Shown here in pieces: positions 16,414-24,716 of a DNA stretch of 64,000 nucleotides. The stretch comes from Hippopus hippopus (lineage: Eukaryota > Mollusca > Bivalvia > Cardiida > Cardiidae). Each line of letters begins with the position of its first letter. Position 1 is the stretch's first letter. The stretch is taken from the NCBI GenBank assembly GCA_946811185.2, contig OX328108.1:9568412-9632411 (forward strand), in the 5' to 3' direction. Made by a program: the position numbers and the translations under genes. The notes under the pieces are model-generated. The model ran no database searches, had not been told where the DNA came from, and saw nothing but the letters and a program-made list of their open reading frames with translations.

Positions 16414-18756
16414 TTAATCGTTTTCGTCTATATATTCTGGAAAGTTGAGATCTATGTTTTTATCGATATGGCGGGGTGTACCAAAAGAATCATCCATTTT
16501 ATAATCATTTTCATCAAACTCCATAACAATCATCATAGAAACGTGCAAACGAACCGTTTCTTTAATTTCCCCGGCAGATAGCGAAGTATCATAGTATGGA
16601 AAGTTAGTTTTATAATCATATTTAAGCGAAAGTTTCTGTCGAAAATCTAAATTTATAACTTTATCTATTATGTGAACGAAAGGTAGGGCATGATACTTAA
16701 CTAAAACCGGTGGATTCTCCCTCAAATCATCTGGTAGGGGACTATGATTCCAAACACTAAAAAAATCTCTTTCAGTTTTATCCACAAAAATAGAGATTTT
16801 TTCATTACCACCATACGAATCTTTTAATGCAACGTCTTCTTTGTCGCCATAGGTTATCGTTTTCTTTACTATCGTTTTTACAATTTTGCAGGGAAGTGGC
16901 ACCGTGTATTCGTTTTCGTTGTTAAAAGAAAAAGAAAATGTTTGGTTTTTAAAAAACACATTTCCCGGTCTCTGCCTCTCTGCCTCGAGATCTCTCTCAA
17001 GTACTTCGTCAATTCTACAAAACACGTTCCATCGATGTTTGGTGATTCTAGAAAGAATTCTTTTCTCAAGCTCTAAGAATTGTTCATCTAAGTATCGTTT
17101 GCTCGATTCCACGTATTCTTTAGACAGCGATTCCCTTTCATCTATTACGGCTATGGCACCGTCTATTGTTTTGATAGACATAACATCCACATAGTTTTTG
17201 TTTACCACCTCATATTCGTTGACAAAATTGTCTCTATACAATCTGATTTTGTTCGCTGTCGCTAAATCGCCTCTCGCTACGTATGTTGGTCCTTGGTCTA
17301 ACATCACTGCAACTTCATTTCCATCTTTATCCGTTACAACGTTTGTTTTATCCCACGCTGTTTGTTCATCCACATATTTCTTGTTTGCCGCTTCTTTATC
17401 TTCCCTCGGATCTCGAACGTTTCTGATCTCATTAAAATTCATATTCATATAACCATCCAAGTTGTATCCTCCATTTTCTTTTCTCAACGGATCATTTTCT
17501 ACAACTCCTTCGATCATTCTATCTACATATTCTTTAGTCGCTGGTTGATTGTTTTTAGTAGGAGTTGGAATGTTAGTGATTTCATTATAACTCATATCTA
17601 TATCATCAACAGCCACGAAATGTCCGTTTTGTTTTAAAAACACACCTTCATCAGAAAAACTGATGTCACCCGCGGCAATGTTTTTAAGCGCATCATCCAC
17701 ATATTGCTTTGTCGCAACATCGTCTTTCTTAAACGAATCTTTACTCTCCCGTATTTTATTCTCTATACTATCATCGACATATTTTTTATTGACCGCTTCA
17801 AAATTACGAATGGGAATTTTTACACCCAATATTCTTTTCTTCCTCATGAATATGTCTCCTTCCGCTTCAAAACCAGATTCTGTAGGTGTAAAGGCCAAAT
17901 GACTTCTTGGAACCGCATCGCTTTTATCAGCGGGTTCTTTTAAATTTCTAATTGTATACGTACCTTCCATATTAATATCGGCGGGTGATTTAAACTCACC
18001 GTCTCTTTTTATCAATATTATATCAGATTTAGCAATATCATCAATGGCTTGTTGCTTTTTCAGTTCTGCACTATCATCTACATACTTTTTATTAGCCGCA
18101 TCTCGATCTTTAGTTGGAGGAGGAACTTCTTTTATGGGTTTATTCCTCATGTAAATTTCCTTTTTAGCATACGCGTTGTCTCCTCTAATATCAAAAACAT
18201 CACTGACTCCGGATAAACGATCAACAGCCGCATCCACATACTTTTTTTGTACAGCATCATTCTCTTCTTGAGGATCACCAACATCTTTTATATTAAATCC
18301 TCTCATATTTATAGTATTTTTAGCTACAAAATCATTTTGTCTATATATAAAAGGCGAATTACCCGCTAAAGCTCTTTCCGCTTTTTCTATAGCCGTATCT
18401 ACGTATATACGATTTGCAGCATCACCATCTCGAATGGGAGTAGGAACATTTTCTAACTTGTGGGTATTAGTAAAATCCAATGAACCCTTTATTAAAAACG
18501 CGCCATTTTGTTTACCTCCAATAACTCCCGTTCCTTTAGTATTATCTACATAATCTTTATTCACCGCATCTCTCGGATTAACTGGATCATTTAAATTCCT
18601 AATTACGTTACCTGCCATGTTTAAACTTCCTATTATCTCACTACTTCCATCCACTTTAACAAAGTTGTCATTAATGAATGTTAAACTTACTCCTCCATCA
18701 TCACCGATAGAAGATCTAATTAGTTTATTATGTATTCCAAATTTATTCACTGACAT
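16414..18756 (-). CDS. Fibre/spike-like protein with phage-tail-type repeats
   Basis: A 780-aa protein. The first roughly 520 residues are built from about 11 copies of a 50-60-residue unit whose core reads like 'NMxxNxIxNVxxPxxxxDAANKKYVDD', for example DAVNKDYVDN, DAANRIYVDT, DAVQKKYVDA and EAANKKYVDE, some decayed. The same unit type (DA-x-NK-x-YV) is common in bacteriophage tail fibres, where it forms trimeric stalks. The last roughly 220 residues are non-repetitive, include a cysteine in WNVFCRIDEVLERDLEAERQ, and could be a head domain. The start ATG is preceded by ATTAAAAT and is divergent from the penton-like gene; the gene converges with INT-PRO. A receptor-binding or vertex-fibre role is inferred from architecture, not homology to a known animal-virus fibre. 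Confidence 0.75.
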   Translation of the reverse strand: MSVNKFGIHNKLIRSSIGDDGGVSLTFINDNFVKVDGSSEIIGSLNMAGNVIRNLNDPVNPRDAVNKDYVDNTKGTGVIGGKQNGAFLIKGSLDFTNTHKLENVPTPIRDGDAANRIYVDTAIEKAERALAGNSPFIYRQNDFVAKNTINMRGFNIKDVGDPQEENDAVQKKYVDAAVDRLSGVSDVFDIRGDNAYAKKEIYMRNKPIKEVPPPTKDRDAANKKYVDDSAELKKQQAIDDIAKSDIILIKRDGEFKSPADINMEGTYTIRNLKEPADKSDAVPRSHLAFTPTESGFEAEGDIFMRKKRILGVKIPIRNFEAVNKKYVDDSIENKIRESKDSFKKDDVATKQYVDDALKNIAAGDISFSDEGVFLKQNGHFVAVDDIDMSYNEITNIPTPTKNNQPATKEYVDRMIEGVVENDPLRKENGGYNLDGYMNMNFNEIRNVRDPREDKEAANKKYVDEQTAWDKTNVVTDKDGNEVAVMLDQGPTYVARGDLATANKIRLYRDNFVNEYEVVNKNYVDVMSIKTIDGAIAVIDERESLSKEYVESSKRYLDEQFLELEKRILSRITKHRWNVFCRIDEVLERDLEAERQRPGNVFFKNQTFSFSFNNENEYTVPLPCKIVKTIVKKTITYGDKEDVALKDSYGGNEKISIFVDKTERDFFSVWNHSPLPDDLRENPPVLVKYHALPFVHIIDKVINLDFRQKLSLKYDYKTNFPYYDTSLSAGEIKETVRLHVSMMIVMEFDENDYKMDDSFGTPRHIDKNIDLNFPEYIDEND

Positions 18757-18780
18757 ATTTTAATATAGATATATATTAAA
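18757..18780. promoter_or_regulatory. 24-bp palindromic bidirectional promoter (fibre / penton-like)
   Basis: The two divergent start codons are separated by 24 bp, which together with flanking bases form an inverted repeat ATTTTAATAT...ATATATTAAAAT. There is room only for a core promoter and an almost absent leader on each side. Confidence 0.6.
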
Positions 18781-19548
18781 ATGGCGAGTTTTCAGATAAA
18801 AGTTCAAGGTAAAACATCAGATTTTACTACATATTTTAATCCATCAATTGACCTGGGTTCAGATAAGAAGTATGAAATCGCTTTACTCGACTTAGAAACT
18901 TATTATTCGTTTCCCAACGTTTCTGAAGAAAATAACGTTTTTAGATATTCGAGTGATAATGGAGCTAACTGGAACAGATTGGAAATTCCCACTGGAAGTT
19001 ATGATTTAGTTGATATATATGATGCAATGACGTTGTTTATGAGAGAACGAGGAGATTACGATGAAATTAATGACGAATACCCCATCGTTCTTCGCGCGAA
19101 TTTAAACACTCTCAAAAGCGTATTCTCTATAAAACCGGGTTATCAAATTAATTTACAAGGAAGAAGGAGTATAGCCAGTTTATTGGGTTTTGATAAACAG
19201 GCATATGGGGAAGGTTATCATACAAGTCAAAAGATAGTGGATATTTTAAAAGTTAATTCGATTAACGTACTAATTAACATCATTGGTAACAGTTATGATA
19301 ACGGATCACTTTCAACTTCTATCTATTCATTCTTTCCAAAAAGCGAACCTGGTTATAAAATCATTCAGGAACCTAACATACCCGCGTATCTTCCTATATT
19401 TACTCAAAACATAAGCGATTTAAACCTTAAAATTACTGATCAAGATGGTAATTTATTAGATTTTAGAGGCGAAAGGATTTCGATTCGTTTTGGCGTCCGT
19501 GAAATAGTTGATTACAATAAGTTATTTAGAGAATTGATAGATAAATAA
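18781..19548 (+). CDS. Penton-like minor capsid protein (single jelly-roll)
   Basis: 255 aa, starting at the ATG that follows ATATTAAA. The sequence matches, from family knowledge, the minor capsid/penton proteins of Maverick and adintovirus elements: an N-terminal strand-rich half with the YEIALLDLETYYSFPN segment (about 32-47), a central IASLLGF block, a TSQKIVDILKVNSINVLINII block (about 144-166) and the C-terminal FPKSEPGYKI, LPIFTQNISDLNLKITDQDGN and GERISIRFGVR blocks. Such proteins fill the five-fold vertices of the capsid. It is divergent from the fibre-like gene, a pairing that makes functional sense if the fibre attaches at the penton. The next gene starts 22 bp after its stop. The frame is intact. 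Confidence 0.85.
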   Translation: MASFQIKVQGKTSDFTTYFNPSIDLGSDKKYEIALLDLETYYSFPNVSEENNVFRYSSDNGANWNRLEIPTGSYDLVDIYDAMTLFMRERGDYDEINDEYPIVLRANLNTLKSVFSIKPGYQINLQGRRSIASLLGFDKQAYGEGYHTSQKIVDILKVNSINVLINIIGNSYDNGSLSTSIYSFFPKSEPGYKIIQEPNIPAYLPIFTQNISDLNLKITDQDGNLLDFRGERISIRFGVREIVDYNKLFRELIDK

Positions 19549-19570
19549 AAAAAAATATTTCTTATTTAAA

Positions 19571-20167
19571 ATGACTGATGAAAGCAAAGAATATGAAATA
19601 AGAAAAATCAATCTTACACCGTCTCAAGAACTAAAAATAGCGAGAGACATTAAAAGCGGTTGTAAACAGATTCGTATAAGATTAACTCATAATGATATAG
19701 TTAATGGAACGAAGGAAATTCCATTAAACGTTTCTCAAGCTCGTAAGATCGATAAAGCTCGCGAAAACGGAAAGGGTGTTCAAATACAATTGTCTAGAAA
19801 GCTTATACAAAAAGGCGGGTTTCTCCCCTTACTTGCGGGACTAGCTGCCAGAGCATTACCCGTTCTAGCAAAAACAGTTTTACCCGCATTGGGAGTAGGA
19901 GCATTGAGTGGATTAGCTAGTACTGGAGTAAATAAAGTGTTGGGAAGCGGTTTATATCTTAAGAAAGGTGGAAACATCGCGCAAATAGAAACAGATGGTG
20001 AGGGATTGTATTTGAAGCCTTATAAGGGTGGTGATGCAGAATTAGAGCAATATGGTGATGGATTGTTTTTAAAACATAGAGATGGTAAAATTTATGATGG
20101 TAAAGGTCTTTTGTTAGGACCCGATTCGCCTTTTAAGAATATTCCTTTGTTGGGAGCTTTACTTTAA
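19571..20167 (+). CDS. Small virion-type protein with hydrophobic segment and GLYLK repeats (198 aa)
   Basis: Co-directional with the penton-like gene. The first roughly 80 residues are charged and helical. Residues 82-125 are hydrophobic and glycine/alanine-rich (GGFLPLLAGLAARALPVLAKTVLPALGVGALSGLAS, in part). The C-terminal third repeats a GxGLYLK/GDGLFLKH motif three times and ends GLLLGPDSPFKNIPLLGALL-like. I recall this architecture from many uncharacterised proteins in Maverick-type elements of aquatic invertebrates. An amphipathic, membrane-active minor virion protein, loosely comparable to adenovirus pVI or pX, is a plausible guess. No enzymatic motif is seen. Confidence is high that it is a gene, low on function. 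Confidence 0.8.
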   Translation: MTDESKEYEIRKINLTPSQELKIARDIKSGCKQIRIRLTHNDIVNGTKEIPLNVSQARKIDKARENGKGVQIQLSRKLIQKGGFLPLLAGLAARALPVLAKTVLPALGVGALSGLASTGVNKVLGSGLYLKKGGNIAQIETDGEGLYLKPYKGGDAELEQYGDGLFLKHRDGKIYDGKGLLLGPDSPFKNIPLLGALL

Positions 20168-20168
20168 A

Positions 20169-20312
20169 CGGTGCGGTGCGGTGCGGTGCGTTTCGATACG
20201 TTTGTCCATATTTTAACCAGACTGAAACGTTCTGTATTTTTTGCCCATATAGCTATATGGACTAAAAGAAAAAACGTACATTTATCTGGTTAAATTATAC
20301 TAGATAAATGTA
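20169..20312 (-). repeat. GTGCG pentamers and hairpin module downstream of the 198-aa gene
   Basis: First copy in the right-TIR orientation: GTGCG units, GTTTGTCCATATTTTAACCAG, the CCATATAGCTATATGG palindrome, then ACATTTATCT and its inverted arm. It begins 2 bp after a stop codon and ends before the next gene's leader. Confidence 0.85.
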
Positions 20313-20350
20313 TAAAACGTTCTATAGAAATATATTATTCATTAATAAAA

Positions 20351-20725
20351 ATGAACAATGTATTTGACGTTATTGAGAATAAACCGAGGAAAAAAGTTAA
20401 GAGTATAACGTGGATTCCTGAAATGAGAGTTAAATTTCCACCCGTTAAAAAGAGTTTAACTACATGGAATCTTTTCACTCAGGTAGACATTAAACTTCCC
20501 AGTAAAGAAGGTAGAAGAATTTCATTGGGATTTGGTTTTAAAAAGTGTGCGGGTGTCGTTCTCGTTACAATAAGTAATGAATGGAGAGGACAGATTGGTA
20601 TAATAAACGGCACAATCGCGGAAAATCGGGTTAACGATATAATAGTATACGCGTATAATTTCTCAACTGATTCCATCGTTATTCCCGCCGGTAAATTAAT
20701 AATTAATCTAGATTACTCGGTGTAA
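20351..20725 (+). CDS. Unknown 124-aa beta-rich protein, possibly dUTPase-like fold
   Basis: The start ATG is directly preceded by TTAATAAAA. The protein is predominantly beta-strand with a basic N-terminus (residues 11-35). The C-terminal half loosely resembles the trimeric dUTPase core: a WRGQIGIINGTIAENRVNDI segment where dUTPases have a glycine-rich hairpin carrying the catalytic aspartate, then IVYAYNFSTDSIVIPAGKLI resembling the 'N-x5-F-x-I-x3-G-D-R-I' strand pair. The catalytic aspartate position appears to be alanine and no P-loop-like C-terminal motif is present, so an active dUTPase is unlikely. It could be a structural protein with a similar barrel. This is a weak resemblance seen by eye only. 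Confidence 0.7.
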   Translation: MNNVFDVIENKPRKKVKSITWIPEMRVKFPPVKKSLTTWNLFTQVDIKLPSKEGRRISLGFGFKKCAGVVLVTISNEWRGQIGIINGTIAENRVNDIIVYAYNFSTDSIVIPAGKLIINLDYSV

Positions 20726-20748
20726 TTTTTTAATCTTACGGTAATAAA

Positions 20749-21435
20749 ATGGTAGATATAGATGATAAAGAAACTGGTAAACTAATATCCTCCGATAATA
20801 TATATCCCTCAATAAAACCCCCAAGCGCCCCTCCTATTTCGAGTATGAACGATGGCGGTCATTCTTATAGAATGAGAAAGATAGAAGAAATAGAGAAGTA
20901 TTTTGAAAACGAAATTCAAATCAGACAGGCTTTAGAGAAAAAGTATTTTCGCGGATCTAGGGTTATTAAGAACGTTGATGTTGTTTTAACTACGGTTGCC
21001 ATTGGTGCCGGTGCTGGCGGTATCGGGTTGCTATCAACAATCGTGGCAATTCCCGCGGCGGTGGCTTTGGAAGGTGTTGCACTGGGTACGGGTATTTTAG
21101 CTATAGTTGGCAATTTCATTACCAGGAACACTGATGCTAAAAGGGAAAAACACATGAAAATAGCTCAAACAGCAACGACTAAACTTAACACTGTAAGGGA
21201 TAAGATCTCTAAAGCCATTAAAGATAACTATGTATCAGATGAAGAATTTAAGGATATTCTCGAAGAACAAGAAAAATATAAGGCAATGAAGGATGAAATA
21301 TGTAAAAAGATTAAAAGGAAGCTCACTGAGGATAATGCTAAGGATATATTCGAACAAGGTTTAAAAAAAGGGAAAGAAGAGGCAACAAATACGATAAGGA
21401 GTGCAATAGAAAGGAATCGGGGAGGTCCTTTTTAA
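20749..21435 (+). CDS. Membrane protein with two hydrophobic helices and a PSAP motif (228 aa)
   Basis: The start ATG is fused to GGTAATAAA, 23 bp after the previous stop. The N-terminus (about 1-35) is disordered and proline-rich and contains PSAP at 25-28, the form of late-domain motif that binds TSG101 in many budding viruses. Residues 38-70 are a charged helix. Residues 77-123 are strongly hydrophobic and Gly/Ala-rich (VAIGAGAGGIGLLSTIVAIP then a second segment), consistent with a helical hairpin in a membrane. Residues 125-225 are a lysine/glutamate-rich coiled coil. I have seen similar uncharacterised proteins in Maverick-type elements. A membrane-anchored virion or egress factor is an inference. 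Confidence 0.78.
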   Translation: MVDIDDKETGKLISSDNIYPSIKPPSAPPISSMNDGGHSYRMRKIEEIEKYFENEIQIRQALEKKYFRGSRVIKNVDVVLTTVAIGAGAGGIGLLSTIVAIPAAVALEGVALGTGILAIVGNFITRNTDAKREKHMKIAQTATTKLNTVRDKISKAIKDNYVSDEEFKDILEEQEKYKAMKDEICKKIKRKLTEDNAKDIFEQGLKKGKEEATNTIRSAIERNRGGPF

Positions 21436-21581
21436 AGGAAGTGATGATATTTCCTAAATTGAGATGTAAATGCGTTTGTGGGTTGGGGGATATCGCTGAT
21501 TTATAACCCCGAGATACTCCAGGGTTTTCGTGACTTACCTCAGGACTTTCCCCGAGATATATTTTTCCCACCCTAATAAAA
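21436..21581. other. Intergenic spacer without module
   Basis: 146 bp between two co-directional genes. It lacks the hairpin module found at other 3' ends and is less AT-rich (GGGTTGGGGGATATCG, CCCCGAGATATA). It ends CCTAATAAAAATG, so an AATAAA overlaps the leader of the next gene. No further function is seen. Confidence 0.4.
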
Positions 21582-22670
21582 ATGTCATTTTATAAGATAG
21601 ACAACCCTTCGGAAAGAAGTAAAAAAATTATGGAGTTTCTCGCCATGAAAAGGAGAATAAGACAGCGAGACTCTTCAGAAGAAATGGGTAGGGAAAGATT
21701 TACTCAAAATTTAGAAAAGATGTTTAAACCAGTTACTGATCAAAGTAAAAATCTTCAAAAACGGATTGAAAGTATTAATGAAGAACGTAAAAAAGAAAGT
21801 GGTAAAATGTTGGCAGCTATTGAAGGTTTACCGCAAGCTTTGTCTCCCGCTATTCTGCAGACTTTACCGCCACCACCATTGCCATCGTCCTCTGATGATG
21901 GTGACGCGACTGGAGATGTCGAATCATCATTAAAAGCTTTTCCCGTTAATATCGATAGAATTAAAGAATTGGACTACGATGAAGAAGATGGAGTTTTTTC
22001 AATAAATAATAAAGAGATTAGAATCGATCCTATAAATCACGATATAGAGTTTATGGGGAAGACGTATCGAAATAGAGCAAATCTTTTTCATCTCATTGCT
22101 GGAGATGGTACTAACCCAAATTTTATTCGAGCTTTAGAAGATGAAAAAGCGGTAAAAGATTACGCGAAAATTATGGTAGATTCTGGTGTATTACATCGAT
22201 ATGGTGATGTAACGAGTAATTTCCCTAATGATATATTAAGAGGTAAAAACCCGAAATGGAATAGTCTTTTAAAATATATATGGTTTAATAGATACGAATA
22301 TATGGATGATGAAATGTTAAACGAAAAATTTACGCAAAATCATATGAGAAGTTTTAAAAAAACTGAAAAAGAAATGGCAACAGAAGGGATTATTCTATCC
22401 GATAAAACGAGATCTCTCATTAATACCGCAAAAGGTAAAGTTAAGTATAAACTAAGTGATAAAACGGGTAAGGGTATAAAGAAAGTATCTAATACCATAA
22501 TCATTCCAAAAGACATTGAGGCTTTGGGTGATAGACTTAGGCTTTTATGGGCGAGTAAAACGGCGAAACACAGTAACGTTAAAAATGAAATAATATCTAT
22601 ATGCGATGAATTGCTAAGACAAAATGCCATAGAATCGCGCGATTATGATACTATTATGAGGGAATTATAA
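21582..22670 (+). CDS. Unknown conserved 362-aa element protein (DUF8207-like)
   Basis: The N-terminal 85 residues are a charged coiled coil; a proline-rich hinge (LPPPPLPSS, about 95-105) and an acidic stretch follow. The C-terminal globular part (about 115-362) has blocks I recall from a widespread uncharacterised family in invertebrate Maverick-like elements: DGVFSINNKEIRIDP, an IEFMGKTYRN...LFHLIAGDG block (where other members read GTxGLWxLL), KYGDV-like text before GKNPKWNSLL, and the end block LGDRLRLLWAS...NEIISICDELLRQNAI. I associate this with DUF8207, but cannot check. The function is unknown; conservation with capsid genes suggests a virion or assembly role. The start follows CCTAATAAAA. 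Two hairpin modules follow the stop. Confidence 0.82.
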   Translation: MSFYKIDNPSERSKKIMEFLAMKRRIRQRDSSEEMGRERFTQNLEKMFKPVTDQSKNLQKRIESINEERKKESGKMLAAIEGLPQALSPAILQTLPPPPLPSSSDDGDATGDVESSLKAFPVNIDRIKELDYDEEDGVFSINNKEIRIDPINHDIEFMGKTYRNRANLFHLIAGDGTNPNFIRALEDEKAVKDYAKIMVDSGVLHRYGDVTSNFPNDILRGKNPKWNSLLKYIWFNRYEYMDDEMLNEKFTQNHMRSFKKTEKEMATEGIILSDKTRSLINTAKGKVKYKLSDKTGKGIKKVSNTIIIPKDIEALGDRLRLLWASKTAKHSNVKNEIISICDELLRQNAIESRDYDTIMREL

Positions 22671-22672
22671 TG

Positions 22673-22949
22673 CAAAGTGTTCTGTATTTTTTGCCCATAT
22701 AGCTATATGGACTAAGTAAAAAAACGTACATTTATCTGGTTAAATTATGCTTAGATAAATGTATAAAAATACGCATTTCGGTGCGGTGCGGTGCGGTGCG
22801 GTGCGTTTCGATACGTTTGTCCATATTTTAACCAGCCTGAAACGTTCTGTATTTTTTGCCCATATAGCTATATGGACTAAGTAAAAAAACGTACATTTAT
22901 CTGGTTAAATTGTGCTTAGATAAATGTAAAAAATACGCATTTCGGTGCG
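22673..22949 (-). repeat. Two hairpin modules with GTGCG tract between co-directional genes
   Basis: The first copy (about 22678-22763) lacks its outer third hairpin. The second (about 22780-22930) is complete with a five-unit GTGCG tract, and a stub GGTGCG follows at 22944. Both are in right-TIR orientation. Confidence 0.85.
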
Positions 22950-22985
22950 AGAATTATAATTTTTTCGTATATAAAAAAGGGAGAT

Positions 22986-23357
22986 ATGGCTATAATAACT
23001 GATAATGAAGGATATGATGTTGAATATGTTTACGGAGGTTCAAATATAATTACAACATTAGGTAATCTCGCCAGTAAAATATTTTCATCCACCGCAGCAG
23101 CAACTGCGAAAAAGGCGGCTAAATCGGCAGCTGAACGGATTATTAAGGATGTAGGTAAAGCCGCTGTACAAAAGACCGGTGAAGAAGCTGGTAAATTAGT
23201 TAAAAGTAAGATCGGACAAATGTTAGCAAGAACTCCAAAAAGAGCGTCATCCGATATCCCGATAGCTGGACAAATATTGTCAGATACCCCTCGTTCTAAA
23301 TTAAAATCACCCGGTCCAACTATTTATTCGCCCAATGGATTGAGTAGCGTTATATAA
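22986..23357 (+). CDS. Small basic alanine/lysine-rich protein, putative core or minor virion protein (123 aa)
   Basis: The start ATG lies after TATAAAAAAGGGAGAT. After an acidic N-terminus (residues 1-20) comes a long Ala/Lys-rich amphipathic helix (about 30-75: KKAAKSAAERIIKDVGKAAV), then a basic, Ser/Pro-rich tail. Net charge is positive. The size, basic helix and position immediately before the MCP gene recall small DNA-binding or membrane-lytic virion proteins of adenovirus-like particles, but there is no motif to decide. It is separated from the MCP gene by 29 bp, suggesting co-expression. Confidence 0.7.
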   Translation: MAIITDNEGYDVEYVYGGSNIITTLGNLASKIFSSTAAATAKKAAKSAAERIIKDVGKAAVQKTGEEAGKLVKSKIGQMLARTPKRASSDIPIAGQILSDTPRSKLKSPGPTIYSPNGLSSVI

Positions 23358-23386
23358 AAATTAAAATCTTTCGTTATTAAAAAAAC

Positions 23387-24706
23387 ATGTCAATTCAAGA
23401 TGGAAGAATATTAGAATGGAATAGCGCGGTTGCCATTGATGAAAGTATAGAAAAATATCAATTTAGAAGATACGCCCCCAATATAGGTGCAAATCAGTTA
23501 AATACTACCGGTCAAATTAGATTTGATATCGAAAATCAAGATATATTTACTCATCCTCATGGAAGTTATTTATATTTTAAAGGACAGTTACTACAAAAAG
23601 GTGTTAACCCGGGAGATGCACCGGCACCTTATGCTGGCGGTTCAAAAGCCACTTTAATAAACAATGGAATAATGTTTCTTTTTGAAAGAATTAATTACTT
23701 AATTTTGGGACGGGAAGTTGAAAGTGTTCGAGATCCGGGTCAAGCTACTACAATGTTGGGATTGTTGACGTATTCGGATGATTTTAATCGAAGTTTTGGA
23801 TTAAACCAATGTTGGTTAATAGATAGTGGTGACGGTGGGTTCGCTGCTGAAAATGTAACAGGAATACAAAGAAGGGATTTTATACTTAAAAACGATGGAC
23901 ATTTCTCTTTCATGATTCCTCTTTCCCATATATTCGGTTTTTGCAATGATTATAAAAGAGTATTATACGGTGTTAAACAGGAGTTGATATTAAACAGACA
24001 AAATGATGATTACTCACTATTTATACAGGCCCCAGCGAGAACTGGTATAGTAAATTTAACCGATATTTATTGGTTTATGCCTCATGTAACACCAGAGCTT
24101 GGAAACATGGAAATGTTGTATAAACAAATAGAAGATAAATCAATGGTGCAAATTGGGTTTAATTCTAGATGGTGTGATAATGCTGTTGTACCACAATCAA
24201 CTGATTGGACTTGGAGATTATCTACTAAATCAGCTGCAGAACGACCTAGATATTTAATTTTAGGATTTCAACCTTCTGTTATAAATCAAACAGTAAATAC
24301 TGGAAAATTTTCATACGGAACTGATGATAAACAAGTAATAAACGCTATGGTTTATATAAACAGTGAAAGATATCCCGAAATAGATTATCATCTCGATTTC
24401 GCGAATGATGATTATAGTAGAATTTTTTTAGATGCAGTTAGTTTTAGAACTCAAAGTATGAGTATTAATAATTATATGGGTAATTGTAGGATTAATCCCG
24501 TTAATTATAAAAACATTTTTCCTCTATTCGTATTTAACGTTTCTAAGCAAAGCGCGAAATTGAGAGCTAGTGTATTGGACATTCAAATTAGAGTAGTGTT
24601 TAAAGACGCTCCAGACCCTAATACATTAAAGGCTTATGTGTTAGCGTTAAATGATAAGATTATGTCTCTGCAGGGAGATGGTAAAGATTTTAGTGTTATG
24701 GTATAA
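23387..24706 (+). CDS. Major capsid protein (double jelly-roll)
   Basis: 439 aa, matching from family knowledge the hexon-like MCP of Maverick/adintovirus elements. Recognisable blocks: the N-terminal YAPNIGANQLNTTGQIRFDI segment (about 29-48); HPHGSYLYFKGQL; LINNGIMFLFERINYLILGREVE (in part, about 90-112); DPGQATTMLGLL; FSFMIPLSHIFGFCNDYKRV (in part) with the IPLxHIFGF signature near 174-184; YWFMPHVTPE; and a late PRYLILGFQP block. Trimers of such proteins tile icosahedral capsids. The start follows GTTATTAAAAAAAC. The frame is intact, with length in the usual range. Its 3' end (24614-24688) is also present, decayed, in both TIRs, and three hairpin modules follow directly. Confidence 0.93.
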   Translation: MSIQDGRILEWNSAVAIDESIEKYQFRRYAPNIGANQLNTTGQIRFDIENQDIFTHPHGSYLYFKGQLLQKGVNPGDAPAPYAGGSKATLINNGIMFLFERINYLILGREVESVRDPGQATTMLGLLTYSDDFNRSFGLNQCWLIDSGDGGFAAENVTGIQRRDFILKNDGHFSFMIPLSHIFGFCNDYKRVLYGVKQELILNRQNDDYSLFIQAPARTGIVNLTDIYWFMPHVTPELGNMEMLYKQIEDKSMVQIGFNSRWCDNAVVPQSTDWTWRLSTKSAAERPRYLILGFQPSVINQTVNTGKFSYGTDDKQVINAMVYINSERYPEIDYHLDFANDDYSRIFLDAVSFRTQSMSINNYMGNCRINPVNYKNIFPLFVFNVSKQSAKLRASVLDIQIRVVFKDAPDPNTLKAYVLALNDKIMSLQGDGKDFSVMV

Positions 24707-24716
24707 AATATACAAA

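Noticed and set aside
16886..17943. Several plus-strand frames opposite the fibre gene
   Set aside because: Antisense shadows of the repeat-built fibre frame; their sequence periodicity mirrors its repeats.
16414..18756. Bacterial prophage because of the tail-fibre-like repeats
   Set aside because: All other genes are Maverick/adintovirus type; the termini, TSD and flanks are those of an integrated eukaryotic element, and no Shine-Dalgarno-type starts are seen.
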